Assembly: GCA_025618425.1 (NCBI GenBank)
Contig: CM046844.1
Location: 1,683,500 to 1,747,499 of the forward strand
Length of the DNA: 64,000 bases
Source: Heliocidaris tuberculata
Lineage: Eukaryota > Echinodermata > Echinoidea > Camarodonta > Echinometridae
Direction: 5' to 3'
The notes under the pieces were generated by a model, which saw only the letters and a list, made by a program, of their open reading frames with translations, had not been told where the DNA came from and did not search any database. Position 1 is the first letter of the stretch, and the number at the start of each line of letters is the position of its first letter. The position numbers and the translations under genes were made by a program. Positions 37,781 through 49,292 of this stretch are shown here, one piece after another.

Positions 37781-40700
37781 TATCATAGACCAGTCATAGA
37801 AGTGCAGTGCGTGTAATTGCTTTTGTGTTTTAGTGGTACGGATGAAAGAAAGCAAAGGAAAATCTCAGCCGGTGTATAATGGACATCCTGTATTGATATT
37901 GAAAACAGAGTAATAAGAGGACTGTTTGTAGTCATTCGTTCAGTCTCTCGCAAACTGTTCATCGCATCATCACTTGCTGCTGGTCTGTTTGGGTCAGTCC
38001 AAAACAGAACTTGAGTTCTATTGTATGCTACTAGGATTGGAATTTTGTCATGTAGGCATTTGCTTGGTCAGACTTTTCCCCTGCCAGTCTCTCTGAAATC
38101 TTGCAAATCCTGTTTTTGTTGGACATCTATTTTTCTTGAACTTCCAAAGTGTGAGGCACCACTCTGCGGACTCCTTAACCATCCACTCCACTTCTCCTCT
38201 AAGCACAATAAGGACATTTGTTCTCCAGGACAATAACATCATAGCTTCAAAGAGATAGGTGGAAAGAGAGAGAGGTGATCTGAAGAGCAGTACTAAAATC
38301 TTAAAGCCCTATTCACAAGATTGAATCAACTCTAAACCTATTCTCCGTGCATGATTAGGCTTGGGACATTAACAGGAGGGCGCAATGGGAAACCCTTGTG
38401 AACTCAGTTGGTGGGATTCCTCCAGTGCCCCATTCAGTCATCAGTGCCCCTTGTGAAAGATCCTGGAGAAGGGAACCCTCTTCAATCCCATTATTCCGGG
38501 ATTCATTAGTATTTATCAGCCTCAATTTCTATTTATCTTGAGCTTTATGGGGGACGGCTTTTAGACATCGCATGTGGAAACTGGTAGCAAGCAGATGATG
38601 ATGGTGATTCTCTGTCTCGTTTACTTGCTCTAGGATATATTTCTTTTCAACATTCTCGGCTTGTTGAGCGCCTGTTAGTTTGGTAGATATGCTCCAAGCT
38701 AGTATTGGAGGTGCACAGGTCTGGTGTTAAATGTAACAAAGCAGACTTGAAACCCATCTTTCACTGTAGCCAATTTGGTGAGACAGCTGGGGTATCATTC
38801 CACGTGACAGGACGTCAACAGTTGTGATTTTAGATTTGATTCTTTCATTGTACTTCACAGTTCGCCATCTGATGCCTTAGGTTGATGCATTGATGGTGCA
38901 TCAATGAGTTGAGATTTATATCGTGTAAACCAATGTCTTGGAAATTCTCATCATGGATGCCAGACTCGGGGATGCATTCGCTGGCATAAATAGGATATTT
39001 GCAAGCGTTCATGAACGTTGAGATTTTATAGGTAGTTAGTGTCTATGGATACATATCGTAGTCATCATTCAAAGTGTGCTCATACAAGGCATTGTTATGC
39101 TTTTTATTTCTTGTGGAATCGGTTTTTATTGTTTCTCACCATGTTCAACATACAGAAATCAGACATCTGTAGTTTGCAGGCTTGCCACTTTTCACCAGTA
39201 AATGATCGTGGAAGTGAATTGATATCAGTCAGGAATTATCATAGACCTTTTCTGTGGATACCTGTGCAACAAGAATCATTTGTGGATCAGAAACAAGACT
39301 GATCAGAATTAATACTTTGCAATATCATCGTTCGAGTGAAATAAAAGAATATTTATTTTTTATGGGGAATTCGGCAATCAAATCCCCACGCTGTTTCTGC
39401 CTGCCTCCGATCCTGTTTGTACGCTCCACCCGGTGCCACCCTCATAGTGACAATCTCTCTTCGGCTCGTTCAGCTATTCAGATGCACCTCATAGCAGAGG
39501 CATATACATTCTATGCTTGCCATCATTACGCAGGTACAAGGCCTTCTCTGAAATTATTGTTGTTTTGTTGTAATATTTGATCACAAACACACCATGAAGA
39601 CTCAAACTTCATTAATATTTAGTATGCTAATGTTGTATTAGGCTTATGGAAACATTTTCAGCAATTATGATTTTAACACATCAGTCTTGCTGGTGTCGTT
39701 AATATTCCAAAACAACAATTTTTTTTTGATAGATAAATTGACAGGATGAAGATTTCTACAGATAAACCATTAAACACATATCAACTGGAAAGAGCAAACA
39801 AACAAGAGAAAGCCCAGATAATCAAGTTGTTAGCATCTGATTATGGAACTTGACTTAAATGAGAACACACACAATGTGCATTTGTTATTATATCCATACC
39901 TTGCAAAACAACAGCTATCAGAAAACAATTTTTTTGTAGCATACATAAAAATGTTAGATGAGTTCAGATGGTTTAAAATGATGCAGATTATGAGATATTC
40001 AGTGGTATGATGTACTATGCCTATCTCCATTATTCTCTTTTTGAGCCCAATATTGTGAGAGATAAAAGTTTGTTCTTAAAATTCTGCTAAGGGATCCCAA
40101 ATCATTTGGACACAAATCCCTGATGAAATGTGATAGATTGAAGCTAATGGAGTGAAGATTTAGTAATGTATAGTCTTTATCCACCGATATCAAACCCCTT
40201 TTTAGTCCTCCTTCAAGAGTTGTATTGTAATGATTGAAGAATGGTTTACAAATCTTTTGAAAGCTTTCCATTTTCCTCTTGAATCTGATCCCAGTTGGGT
40301 TTTCACAATGATGGGAAGACTTTTAAATGGATATTTATGAATGTATTTTAGTGATCTAAATCCACTGCTTTCAATTACTCTATTATAAGGATGAAGTAAC
40401 TCTAATTTACTGCTCAGAAGTAAGATTAGATACAAATGTTACTTCATGTTAGTTTGAGGTGCTTCACTTGAAAAATAAGGTTTTAATTCAAGAAGCATGC
40501 TTTACTTGAGATAGGTAATATAAAGTTTGCAGGAATTTAAATCTATTAGCAGCATGCTTGAAACTTTTAAGAGGAGGGATGATTAAAGAGTGTATGGAAC
40601 AGAAGTAGTGAGAGCTATGGAGAGGAAGAGAGGTAGAAGAAAAGTGGGAAAAAGTCGGGACTTGCGAAAAGCGTTACAAAATTATATTCATTTATCTCTG

Positions 40701-41865
40701 AAAAAATATTCAGGATAATACACATATTTTTAGCACGAAAGCACTTTATACAATATGGGCAAAATGCAGATAAACAAGAGTCTTTCTACCCAAATTGAAA
40801 AGTTGTATTCATGTAGAATTATTATGTTAATTTTTCTTAGAATTGCATGCATCCTCAGCCTTAAGACAAATGGTTTACTACTTATTTGTTTATTTATGTT
40901 TTTTCATTATGACTTTCTAGCATGAAATGTCTGTGAAGAAGTCTCTTTTGCTCTCATCTTTCCTTGATGCTAATTTTGCATTAATATTTTTAAAGACTCT
41001 AATGATCTCTTTGATTGCACATAGAAATGCTCTTGAGTAGAATACTACAAAATGAATATTTGAACAATATTTTGAAGAACAATAGTTTTTCTTTTGCTTT
41101 TGATTTATTTTTAATTTTGTTTTTGGAACGATTTTTGTAAGGTCCTGAAATATTAAGCATGCTACCGTATTCTTTTGCAGCTCAAATAATGTTTAAATCT
41201 AGATATTGCTAGGATTGGCTATATCTGAAGAATTTGGTACAATTTTATTTTGGTTTAAAAAAATATATCTGTGGCAACCAAAGATTTGTGAATCTTTTAC
41301 AGTAGTATTGATTATTTATGATCTTAAGAAATCAGGGAAAATGAAATGAACATGTCTCAAAGTTAGACTGTACATATATTTTCATTCCTGAAACTGAGAA
41401 CTTCAGAAATTAATAATAAATCTTCATTTTCTTTTTAATTTTTTCATAGCAAAGATACAAAGAAACAAACTAATGATGTCAGTATTTGTATGCAAATATA
41501 GTGATCATGTTATATCTGAGTTTTGCTGCGACTTAATGTTCCCTTAGCAATTATTGTAGGTAAGCATCCAGGGGATGTATGGCTTTACATTGTACATGTG
41601 AGTCTTATAGGAGGGACTATGGCATAAGCATCAATGCTTTACCTACATGTATTAAAGCTTATCAGTTTGCTTACTTGAGTTTGAATCCAGATTTCATATA
41701 GTAATTCCAAGATGACTGGCTGCCCTAAACTGCTGAGCTACTGTGTCACCTTTCTTTACAAGTTGCCATCATGCAAAATTGTTTTATAGGAAGGAGGGAT
41801 ATTCTTCTGAGAATAATGAAGTAATGACCATGTTTTTTTTTGTTGTTGTTTTTCTCTCTCTGTAG

Positions 41866-41986
41866 TTTCAAGAAGCAAGAGAGATCATCCCCATCGAAGC
41901 GGACATGGATACGAGAGTTCATCGACGTTGATGAGCAGTGACATTGATTCTACAAGCTGCTTTGATTCAACAGATGATGACAGCAG
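41866..41986 (+). CDS. dvl: Dvl exon a: Ser/Asp-rich linker before PDZ
   Basis: The acceptor is a strong pyrimidine tract ending CTGTAG; the donor is AG|GTGAGT. The first two bases finish a codon begun upstream and the last two (AG) are completed to Arg in the next exon. It encodes SRSKRDHPHRSGH, then GYESSSTLMSSDIDSTS and CFDSTDDDS. The GYESSSTLM block is conserved in animal Dvl proteins between the DIX and PDZ domains. Acidic Ser-rich sequence of this type fits casein-kinase targeting, but no site is proven here. Confidence 0.95.
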
Positions 41987-42295
41987 GTGAGTTAAAATCT
42001 CCGCCTTAAGTACTGTTAAAGATTTTGGAGGCTTTGATATAGATATTAGTCAAAAGTGTCAAAGAGCATGTCAAAGCTATGTTGTACTGCTCATAAATGA
42101 TCACATCTTAGGATTTCAGTATATCTGATGGTTGTATCAAGTTATTAGCCTATTAGAACTTAGATCAGACCAAATATGAAATGAAATAATACTTTGGATG
42201 TCAATTTATGTCTCTGTTCCTAACTCTACAATACTTGATAACATATGGGACTACATAACAAATGACCAGATATCTTGGACTTGCCCTAGGCTTAA

Positions 42296-42879
42296 AGGAA
42301 AATGAAACCCAGGGAAAAAATTGATTTTAATGAAAAGAGAGGATAGAGAGAAGCAATTTAAAAAAAGTTCCATCATAAAATCGGTTACAAAATGAGAAAG
42401 TTATGACAGTTTGAAAAGTCTCAATTTACTTTCTATGGCAATCCTCAAATTGGCAATGTGGCTTCAAAGTGACAGGTTTAGTAGTACAACCCACCATATA
42501 TTTTGTACACAAAATTTCATGATTTTCCCCATTATCTCTCAAGGTGCAGCTTGTCTCCTTCTTAGCTCAAGATATATCATGGGAAAATGTATTTGACACA
42601 ACATATGTTGAGTTCACAAAAAGACAAGCAGCATCTTGAGAGATAATGGAGAGAATATGAAATTTTGTGTACAAAACATGTTGAGAGCTGTACTACTAAA
42701 CCTGTCACTTTGAAGCAACATTGCCAATTTGAGGATCGCCATAGAAAGTAAATTGAGACATTTCAAACTTTCATCACTTTTTCATTTCGTAACCGATTTT
42801 GATGGAACTTTTTAAAAATTGCTTCTCTCTGTCCTCTGTTTTCATTAAAATGGACATTTCCCTGGGGTTTCATTCTCCT
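42296..42879. mobile_element. TTAA-flanked MITE with long arms, family C
   Basis: TTAA is at 42292-42295 and 42880-42883. The ends are AGGAAAATGAAACCCAGGG and, reverse-complemented, AGGAGAATGAAACCCCAGGG. The arms match well beyond this (AAATTGCTTCTCTCTGTCC on the right mirrors the left arm), so the 584-bp element folds into a long hairpin. No coding capacity. Confidence 0.88.
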
Positions 42880-42906
42880 TTAATCTTGAGTTCACTGACA
42901 TGCAAT

Positions 42907-43062
42907 ATGAGGAAATTAGCATTTAGTAATGCAGAATATTTTATTATGCAGTAGACCGAATGCTTGGACAAATAAATATATAATGAGGAAATTAGCATTT
43001 AGTAATGCAGAATATTTTATTATGCAGTACTTAGACCGAATGCTTGGACAAATAAATATATA
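42907..43062. repeat. 76-bp tandem duplication
   Basis: Two copies starting ATGAGGAAATTAGCATTTAG at 42907 and 42983. They are essentially identical except for a 4-base insertion (CTTA after GCAGTA) in the second. A very recent event. Confidence 0.92.
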
Positions 43063-43070
43063 ATAGGACA

Positions 43071-43088
43071 CCCCCCCCCCCCCCCCCC
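43071..43088 (+). repeat. Poly-C run
   Basis: Eighteen consecutive C directly after the tandem duplication. Confidence 0.9.
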
Positions 43089-43357
43089 AGGAAAAAAAAT
43101 CAAAAAAATCACAGGAGTTGAAAAGCATAACTCATATTTACACATGTGAATCCATTTCCAAATCTTTCTTTGTTCATTATTCTGGATTATAGTGAATTTG
43201 CAGTGTCTACCAAAATCATTTTGTTGACATCATTAATTTCTAGTCAGTATAAGTTTTCCATCATTGCCAAAACTCAGGATTACCTTTGAACAGGTCTTTT
43301 AACTTGATCCAAGTACCTTATAGTATTTTTGTATTAATGGTACAACTTATGATTTAA

Positions 43358-43510
43358 AGAGATTGGTTGAGTTCTGGGAAAGGTGAAAATAATTTGTGAG
43401 CTTTCTCAATGCTTTTATGTCAGTTTGGAAGATCATTATAGCAGGACCGTCCCTGGAAAAGGATTGCTCTTCAAATGTCCTCATAAATAGCTGAAGTGTT
43501 CTGGAAAATG
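43358..43510 (+). mobile_element. Family A MITE, truncated copy
   Basis: TTAA at 43354-43357, then AGAGATTGGTTGAGTTCTGG, GTGAGCTTTCTC and AAAAGGATTGCTCTTCAAA as in 9660-10042. The match fades after about 150 bases and no right end is seen. Confidence 0.7.
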
Positions 43511-44711
43511 AGAGGCACAGACACTTTTCAAATCCTGTTAAAAGATGGTGCCATAAGGAGCTTCAGTTTACTGTCACTTTAACATTGTTATCAAAGTCCA
43601 ATTATAGACTCCTTAACTCATAACTTATAATTGAAGGATCATCTGTTGAACAAAGTATGAGCTCAAAATATTCATGGAATAGCATTTTGCCTCAAAAATT
43701 GATTTTACACTGATTATAACAGGAAATGGGAGCTAAACCTGAATATAGCTTTGTTAAATATTAATTGATTTTGGAAATCATTTGATTAATATGATGAAAC
43801 TAATTTAGATTTGAGGAAAAAGATATCAAGTTATCAGATTGTCAGTTTTTTCATTACAACTGCAGCCATCTGCTTCCTTCAGAATATGGAAGAGATCTGC
43901 CTACCCGTATTTGTAATTAATTGATAAAGTAGAAATATAGATTATGAATCATAGTGAAAGTATCAAGATTAAATTACACTCCATTGGATGTATTGAGACT
44001 AAAACTCTAAAGATGTATGAATTTATTTAAATTAAATGTTTGACATTGCCTGCCACTCAAAAGTAGTGTCAAGAAACCGACACAATGTCTGTTTTATACC
44101 TCAGCAACTTTTGGTCACGAAGAACGCCTTATGCTAAATTGAAGTGCTCTTGACAAAGACTCAATTTTGCCTCTTTTAATCAAGTTTCTCCCCCTTTCTT
44201 AAAGCAAACTAATCACCTGTGTCATTATTGACATTTATAGAGAAAGAAATTATTCATAATCTGTGTGCAATATAAACTGATAGGTGTATGATGCCATGAG
44301 GCCAAATATTGACAGACTGCGTGAAGGCTTTATGAGGCTTTCCATACTTAACATTTGGACAAAGTCCATGTACAGGACTGATTCAGTGTGCGTTGTTTGT
44401 CTGGGAAGTACGTGTGAAGATTTTCACCAAGATCCTAATTTTTTTATGGCTCGCTTTTAAATTTCACCTTGGAAGTGCACAAATATTTGCTGAATATATT
44501 GTGGGATTTAATATACTGTAATGAATTGAATGCAATTGATGCCCTTGAAAATATTAGATTTATGTTATTGTGGTTGAATATGAGCATTGTTTGATGATAT
44601 GAAGTTTACTGACTACCTTTCTTACCATTTATATTAGAAGGCCATGTGTTAAATGCAAATCAAAGCTAAGAAAGCACATGGTCTTTTAGGCTATATTTAT
44701 TAGAGTTTTAA

Positions 44712-45078
44712 AGGGAAGGTTGAGTTCTTGGAAAGGTAAAAAATAATTTGTGAGCTTTCTCATTCTTATTATGTTAGTTTGGAAGATTATCATAGTAGAA
44801 ATGTCCCCTGAAAAGCATTACTCTTCAAATGCCCTCACATTCAAAATATGACAAGAAACAGCTGAAATGTTCGGGCCAAATATATAGTCCCATACACACA
44901 TTTCTGTGTGCAGTGCTTGTGACTCTCAGCAAAATTGAGTCAATTTCTTATCATTTTGATGATTCCAAAACCTCACAAGATACACCAATTCTTATGTGCT
45001 GCATAATCAACCTTTCCCAATGGCTTTGGTACAGTTCCTTTCACAATTCAATCTCATGACTAGAACTCAACTTCATCT
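44712..45078 (+). mobile_element. TTAA-flanked MITE, family A copy with clearest ends
   Basis: TTAA is at 44708-44711 and 45079-45082. The ends are AGGGAAGGTTGAGTTCTTGG and, reverse-complemented, AGATGAAGTTGAGTTCTAG. Internal phrases match the copies at 9660 and 30534, e.g. ACACCAATTCTTATGTG and ATCAACCTTTCCCAATGGC. 367 bp. Confidence 0.85.
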
Positions 45079-45399
45079 TTAAATTTCATGATACAAGCTA
45101 ATCCGAAGATCCATGGGCAGCAGGATTACCAAACAAATGTTGGGTGTAATTTTATTCAGGAAAAAAAAAAGAAATGGACTGAATTGTTGCAATTTTGATG
45201 CAGTTTCTGCATGTGTTTGCATAGAATATTCAGAAAATATTCAAGAGGATTCCATAAGCGATTAAGAAAAAACATTTAAGAATATATATTAAGAACTTTC
45301 AGTGAACCACATTAGGGTAACATTACCCCATGATACATCTTTCACAAATTGAAACCAATATGTACAGCAATCTTTGCTCAGATTGAAAGTTGAAGTTGT

Positions 45400-45545
45400 T
45401 CCTAGTCTAGTGGTCTGAACACTTGACTTGGGATGCGAAGGTTGTAGGTTCAAGCCCCATCCCAGTACTTAAATGTTTGTTCTATGGCAAGACACTAATC
45501 TACATTTGCCACTCTCGACCGAGGTGTAGTATAGTATCTGGTATT
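45400..45545 (+). mobile_element. tRNA-derived SINE, copy 1
   Basis: Contains an A-box-like TAGTCTAGTGG (45403-45413) and a perfect B box GGTTCAAGCC (45447-45456), the internal RNA polymerase III promoter layout. A relative at 57640-57800 shares GAACACT, GGAGATGC or GGGATGCG, AAGGTTGT and the B box. Its 3' side abuts the 2.6-kb element, which may have interrupted it. Confidence 0.65.
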
Positions 45546-45560
45546 GAGCCTGATCGGTTA

Positions 45561-45982
45561 GTCACGGACTGACATTTGACAAATTTTGAAAGTTTGAAGG
45601 CCTGTAAAAAATTAGTTATGAGATGTGTTGAGCTGTTTTATGTTTCATTGTGAAGGGTACCACTGAAGGTGCTAAATGATGATAAAATTTGGTTGCCATG
45701 GTTACCTACTAAAAATAGAATCCATTAAATATTCAATGTCACGGACGGACAAGATAGAAATGGGTTTCTTGACTTATCGGTAATCTTTTGTCTTTTCTAT
45801 CTAAACAAGCTGTCACTGACAAATTTTTTTAACTGCAAATGTTAGTCAAGTAAATTGACTTCCCTGTCACATACATAGAATTTTAAAGCAAGCTGTAACT
45901 TTTGCTAGAGGTCCGAAAACTTTTTGTCACGGACGGACATTTGGGCGTCACGGACGGACATTTTGAGCGTCACGGACGGACA
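45561..45982 (+). repeat. Left array of GTCACGGACGGACA sites
   Basis: One variant site at 45561 (GTCACGGACTGACA), directly next to the terminal repeat, then perfect sites at 45738, 45926, 45947 and 45969, all on the + strand. The last three are spaced 21 and 22 bases apart, about two helical turns. Confidence 0.95.
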
Positions 45983-47322
45983 TTCACTTTAAAAACTGCA
46001 TGTGTTCCTATCTAAAATCGTGCATACGTACTTCGTGCTTTCTACTTTTTGTTTAAAATTGATTTTATTCCACTATTAAGCAAAACTTAGCTTGAAAAAC
46101 TTAGTTCTTAAGTGGAATCTATGTCAAAAGTGGATGCCTGTATTGTAGTGTACATACACAATGTACAAGTGCATACTCATGTAGTGTACAACTGTACATG
46201 TACAATATATGCTACAGACCAAAATGAACATGTTGAGAAGAATGTGATGTAAGCTTTCAAAATATAACCCTTTACATTACAGTCATGTAGGTGGACTGAA
46301 ATCAAACATCAGTATTTAGTATTTTAATTTACTTTACAGCTCAAAGTCATATATTTTGTTTCAAACATAGAGGTAATGTAGAAATAGGATTATGTGTGAT
46401 TGGTCATTATCAATATAGGAAGTAAAATTTCTCATTTCGCTTACAACATCACATACCAGTACTCTTTATAACATCTCATATTTTTCAATAGTTCTCTCTA
46501 AGAGGGTGAAAACCAAATCGTGAAATGCAAATCATTGTCTAAATCTTTCTCATACCATAGTTTACTTTTTCAGTAATGTCTCTATCACTTTAAAAACAAT
46601 GTTAGCTTCCTGGACAAAGGCCCTAATGGCAACAGCTGAGTGTGTAAAGCCCATATAGAGCCTAATTATGTCATGTTAGTTGAGGGATTGCCCAACACGA
46701 CTAGTGTAAGTCATATATTATAACTTTCTGACCCCCTTCCCCATAAAAAAACTGTTCCAGGGTTGATGCAACCAATTCAATTATGAGCATTTGAAATTAT
46801 ATATTGTCTAAAAAGGTTTCTTCTTATGTTATGTGATTACATCATTTTAAAAAAATTGTTAACTGTGTGTGATCCTGAACTACAAAGAATTGCTATCTGT
46901 CTCAAATGTTACAACTAATTCAAAACATTCTTACAAAATAGAGTCCAAACATGGCTCTTACGGTCTAATACACATCTGAACTCCAATGTTTATAATTTTC
47001 AAAGACAACTTGTAATTCAATTTGAATATTGATCAAGCTTCAGTATTAATGTTGAATCTAAAACTTTTACACGTTGCTGATGACCAAAAATATACAATAA
47101 TAGCAGTAATGATATTAATAAATAAGTAAGGAAATAAGTATTCATCTTCTGTAAACACCTGTAATGGATGTCTTTTGCAGACTGACAATGCAGGCTGGCT
47201 CCCATTAGAGCCATAGCAAAATCATTAGGTTTTTATGACATTTATTAGCTTGAAAAAGAAAAAAATTGGGGTGGGGTGGGGGGTAATTTTTGCATTGATA
47301 TAGGGGATCACAGTACCATATA

Positions 47323-47517
47323 CAGTCCAACCTGCTTTAGTGACCACCTGTATAGAAAGACTACCTGTCTATATAGACCACAATTTTTGTTTCCTTTAAA
47401 ACTGTTTCTCATTAAATCATGTATTAAAGGAACCTGTACATGTACGTAAAGACCACCTGCTTGTAAAGACAGCTTTTCTTGTCTGTCTTGAGTGGTCTTT
47501 ATAGACAGGTTTCACTG
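47323..47517. mobile_element. TA-flanked MITE (CAGT...ACTG ends)
   Basis: Ends CAGTCCAACCTGCTTTAG and, reverse-complemented, CAGTGAAACCTGTCTATA, with TA at 47321-47322 and 47518-47519. TA duplications and CAGT ends fit the Tc1/mariner (pogo-like) group. The interior repeats AAAGACCACCTG motifs. Confidence 0.75.
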
Positions 47518-47619
47518 TACGTGATATTTTGGATGAAATATGTTCCATGAACCAATAAACAATAAAACAATTCATTGAATTTGAAATCTCACAGCATTTA
47601 CCATTTCAGTATATTGCAG

Positions 47620-48007
47620 TGTCCGTCCGTGACAAAATTAGTGTCCGTCCGTGACAATTTTCAAATTCGTTTTTAGTATATGTATATTTAATTGATCAAG
47701 ATTTTATTCATACATGGTATAGGTCTCTAGCTAGTGAGATAGCTCAGCATGGTTTTTGTTTTCATTTTTGCCCCACCAATGGAAAAAAAAACTTTTACAA
47801 ATTTTTTCTGTCACGGACGGACAAATTTGCATCAAGATGTGAATGACCATGCGGCACAACCATTTCTGTACAAATATTTTCAAATATTTTTTGGTTTTCA
47901 ATGGAATGGTGTTTGATCTATAATTATTTGCTAACAAATCCCAAGAAAGTTTAGAGAGTGTTAAACTAGGACCAAATCAATCTCTCTAGAAAATGTCCGT
48001 CCGTGAC
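47620..48007. repeat. Right array of GTCACGGACGGACA sites
   Basis: Perfect sites in minus orientation at 47620, 47642 (22 bases apart) and 47994, and one in plus orientation at 47810. The mainly inverted orientation mirrors the left array. Confidence 0.95.
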
Positions 48008-48324
48008 ATTAGTGTTCATCACCCCTGTTGAAAAATGGGCCAATCCAATGACTTTCCCGACCTTTTCAATTAAACAAACGTGAATTTTAGTAACTTTAGA
48101 TATTAGTGAAAAACCTGAAAGTGATTTCATCATAAAAATCTGAAAATTAAATTTTCACCCCAATGCTCACTCTTAACCGATCAGGCTCTATTACAGATTT
48201 ATTCTTCGATGCACTGCGTACTGATAACATTTTCTAGAGCTAAGGCTGGGGGTAATCCCAAAGCCCTTTGGAAGTGAAAGAGATGTTATATCATAAATGT
48301 TCATGTGCAAGAATTGATTTAGTA

Positions 48325-48482
48325 CAGTGGAAACCCGGTATAAAGATGTCTGATATAACAAGGTAATATTCCAGTCCCAACTCATTATATTCTTCTTTTT
48401 TTTAACCTGATATAACGAGATTCCTGCTATAACAAGGTAATTTTGATGGTCCTAAGGACCTCGTTATACTGAGATTCTACTG
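48325..48482. mobile_element. 158-bp TA-flanked MITE (CAGT...ACTG ends)
   Basis: Ends CAGTGGAAACCCGGTATA and, reverse-complemented, CAGTAGAATCTCAGTATA, with TA on both sides (48323-48324, 48483-48484). Internal phrases GATATAACAAGG and GATATAACGAG repeat. It ends only 36 bases before exon b, inside the region where the branch point would lie. Tc1/mariner pogo-type by its ends. Confidence 0.82.
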
Positions 48483-48518
48483 TATTACCCCTTTTGATGT
48501 CATTTCTAATTGTTTCAG

Positions 48519-48618
48519 ATTCAGTAGTGCCACAGAAAGGAGCAGCTTAGGAAGGCCAATGAGGGGACCTAAGAATCGTAAGAAGAAGAGGAGGTCTAAG
48601 ATGCCACCTGTACATAGA
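48519..48618 (+). CDS. dvl: Dvl exon b: RFSSxTE motif and basic stretch
   Basis: Acceptor TGTTTCAG, donor AGA|GTAAGT. It encodes RFSSATERSSLG, then RPMRGPKN and RKKKRRSKMPPVHR. The RFSS(S/A)TE phrase and the following Lys/Arg cluster are Dvl landmarks just before the PDZ domain; a basic region here has been linked to nuclear localisation or membrane contact in the family. Phase: one base in, zero out. Confidence 0.96.
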
Positions 48619-48724
48619 GTAAGTTTGAAAAAAATAACAGTTAACCTGTGTATAAAGACCTCTCAGGGGAGATATGAAAATGGTCATTAGAGGCTGGTAG
48701 TCTTTATGTACAGGTCCCTTTCAT

Positions 48725-48920
48725 CATACCTGCCAACTGTCCCTATTTAACAGGGACAATCCCGATTTTTGGTAAAAGAAAGAGCCACTTCTACCACTGT
48801 GTCCCTATTTTTGCAAAAATCTGTCTGTAGTACTGTATAGGAAACTCAGAAATGTCCCTATTTTCAGCCTCTGCCTTGTTATTTGTCACTGTTTCTTGGG
48901 TTTCAGGGTTGGCAGGTCTG
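48725..48920. mobile_element. 196-bp repeat with CATACCTGCCAAC ends, copy 1
   Basis: Ends CATACCTGCCAACTGT and, reverse-complemented, CAGACCTGCCAACCCT. Copy 2 at 62351-62546 has exactly the same length and, by my reading, about eight substitutions, so it moved recently. Ends of this type occur in hAT-like elements, but I could not resolve a target duplication. Confidence 0.8.
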
Positions 48921-49223
48921 TTTTATTCATATTAATATACATTTTACTTAGGAATGCTTTTTAAGAGAAACAAGAGATGGGTACTTTCTCTATACAGGTG
49001 GTTCCTAAGAGGTCTCTAAAGCAGGTTGTTATAGTGGTATAGAGGTATCTAGTGTAAAATAAATTCATATAAACACCATGCAGCATTGAGATATTCATGT
49101 CAGTATTAAAGTAGAAAGAAGGAAGCACAGAGAGTAAAAAAAACACAGAATGATACAGAAGGAAAGAAAAAGTCTTCAACCAGTTAATAAAATTGGAATG
49201 ATATTGAAGAATTTGTGATTGTA

Positions 49224-49292
49224 TGAGAAATGGGAAGTAGAGAGAGAGAGCAAGAGAGAGAGGGAGGGAGAGAGAGAGAGAAAGGGAGGGGG
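49224..49292. repeat. (GA)n purine-rich tract
   Basis: Interrupted GA/GGA repeat within intron b-c. Confidence 0.8.

Larger units (their letters stand above)
1..41865. other. Long non-coding block upstream of the first visible Dvl exon
   Basis: I found no exon in this block that I can defend. The longest open frames outside repeats are 125 codons or shorter (34782-35159, minus), about what chance gives in 42 kb of AT-rich DNA. Since the first visible Dvl exon starts inside a codon, earlier exons must lie upstream on the + strand. I looked by eye for DIX-domain exons and saw none, so the block is either one intron over 41 kb long or it hides short exons I missed. Stretches between the repeats listed separately (2667-5030, 5450-6840, 7740-9650, 10400-12970, 13640-15000, 16100-18080, 18250-22040, 22320-25500, 28280-30480, 31100-34150, 34240-41865) are AT-rich, unique-looking sequence with nothing else I can name. 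Confidence 0.6.
45546..48188. mobile_element. 2.64-kb non-autonomous DNA transposon with subterminal 14-mer repeats
   Basis: GAGCCTGATCGGTTA at 45546-45560 is matched exactly by its reverse complement at 48174-48188. TATT stands directly outside both ends (45542-45545 and 48189-48192), a likely 4-bp target duplication. Inside lie eight perfect GTCACGGACGGACA sites and one variant, concentrated toward both ends. There is no transposase-length open frame. A younger TA-flanked MITE sits inside it at 47323. Four-base duplications occur in several superfamilies (for example Sola and Ginger), so I leave the class open. Confidence 0.85.
41987..48518 (+). other. dvl: Intron a-b of Dvl (6.5 kb), rich in mobile elements
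   Basis: Starts GTGAGT and ends TTTCAG. It hosts a TTAA MITE, a tandem duplication, a poly-C run, two more family A MITE copies, a tRNA-type SINE, the 2.6-kb element and two TA-flanked MITEs, all listed separately. Between them (43600-44700, 45080-45400) I see only AT-rich unique sequence. Confidence 0.9.

Noticed and set aside
39254..39580. 108-codon open frame in a relatively complex region
   Set aside because: No domain recognised; length compatible with chance. May be conserved non-coding DNA but this cannot be judged from one genome.
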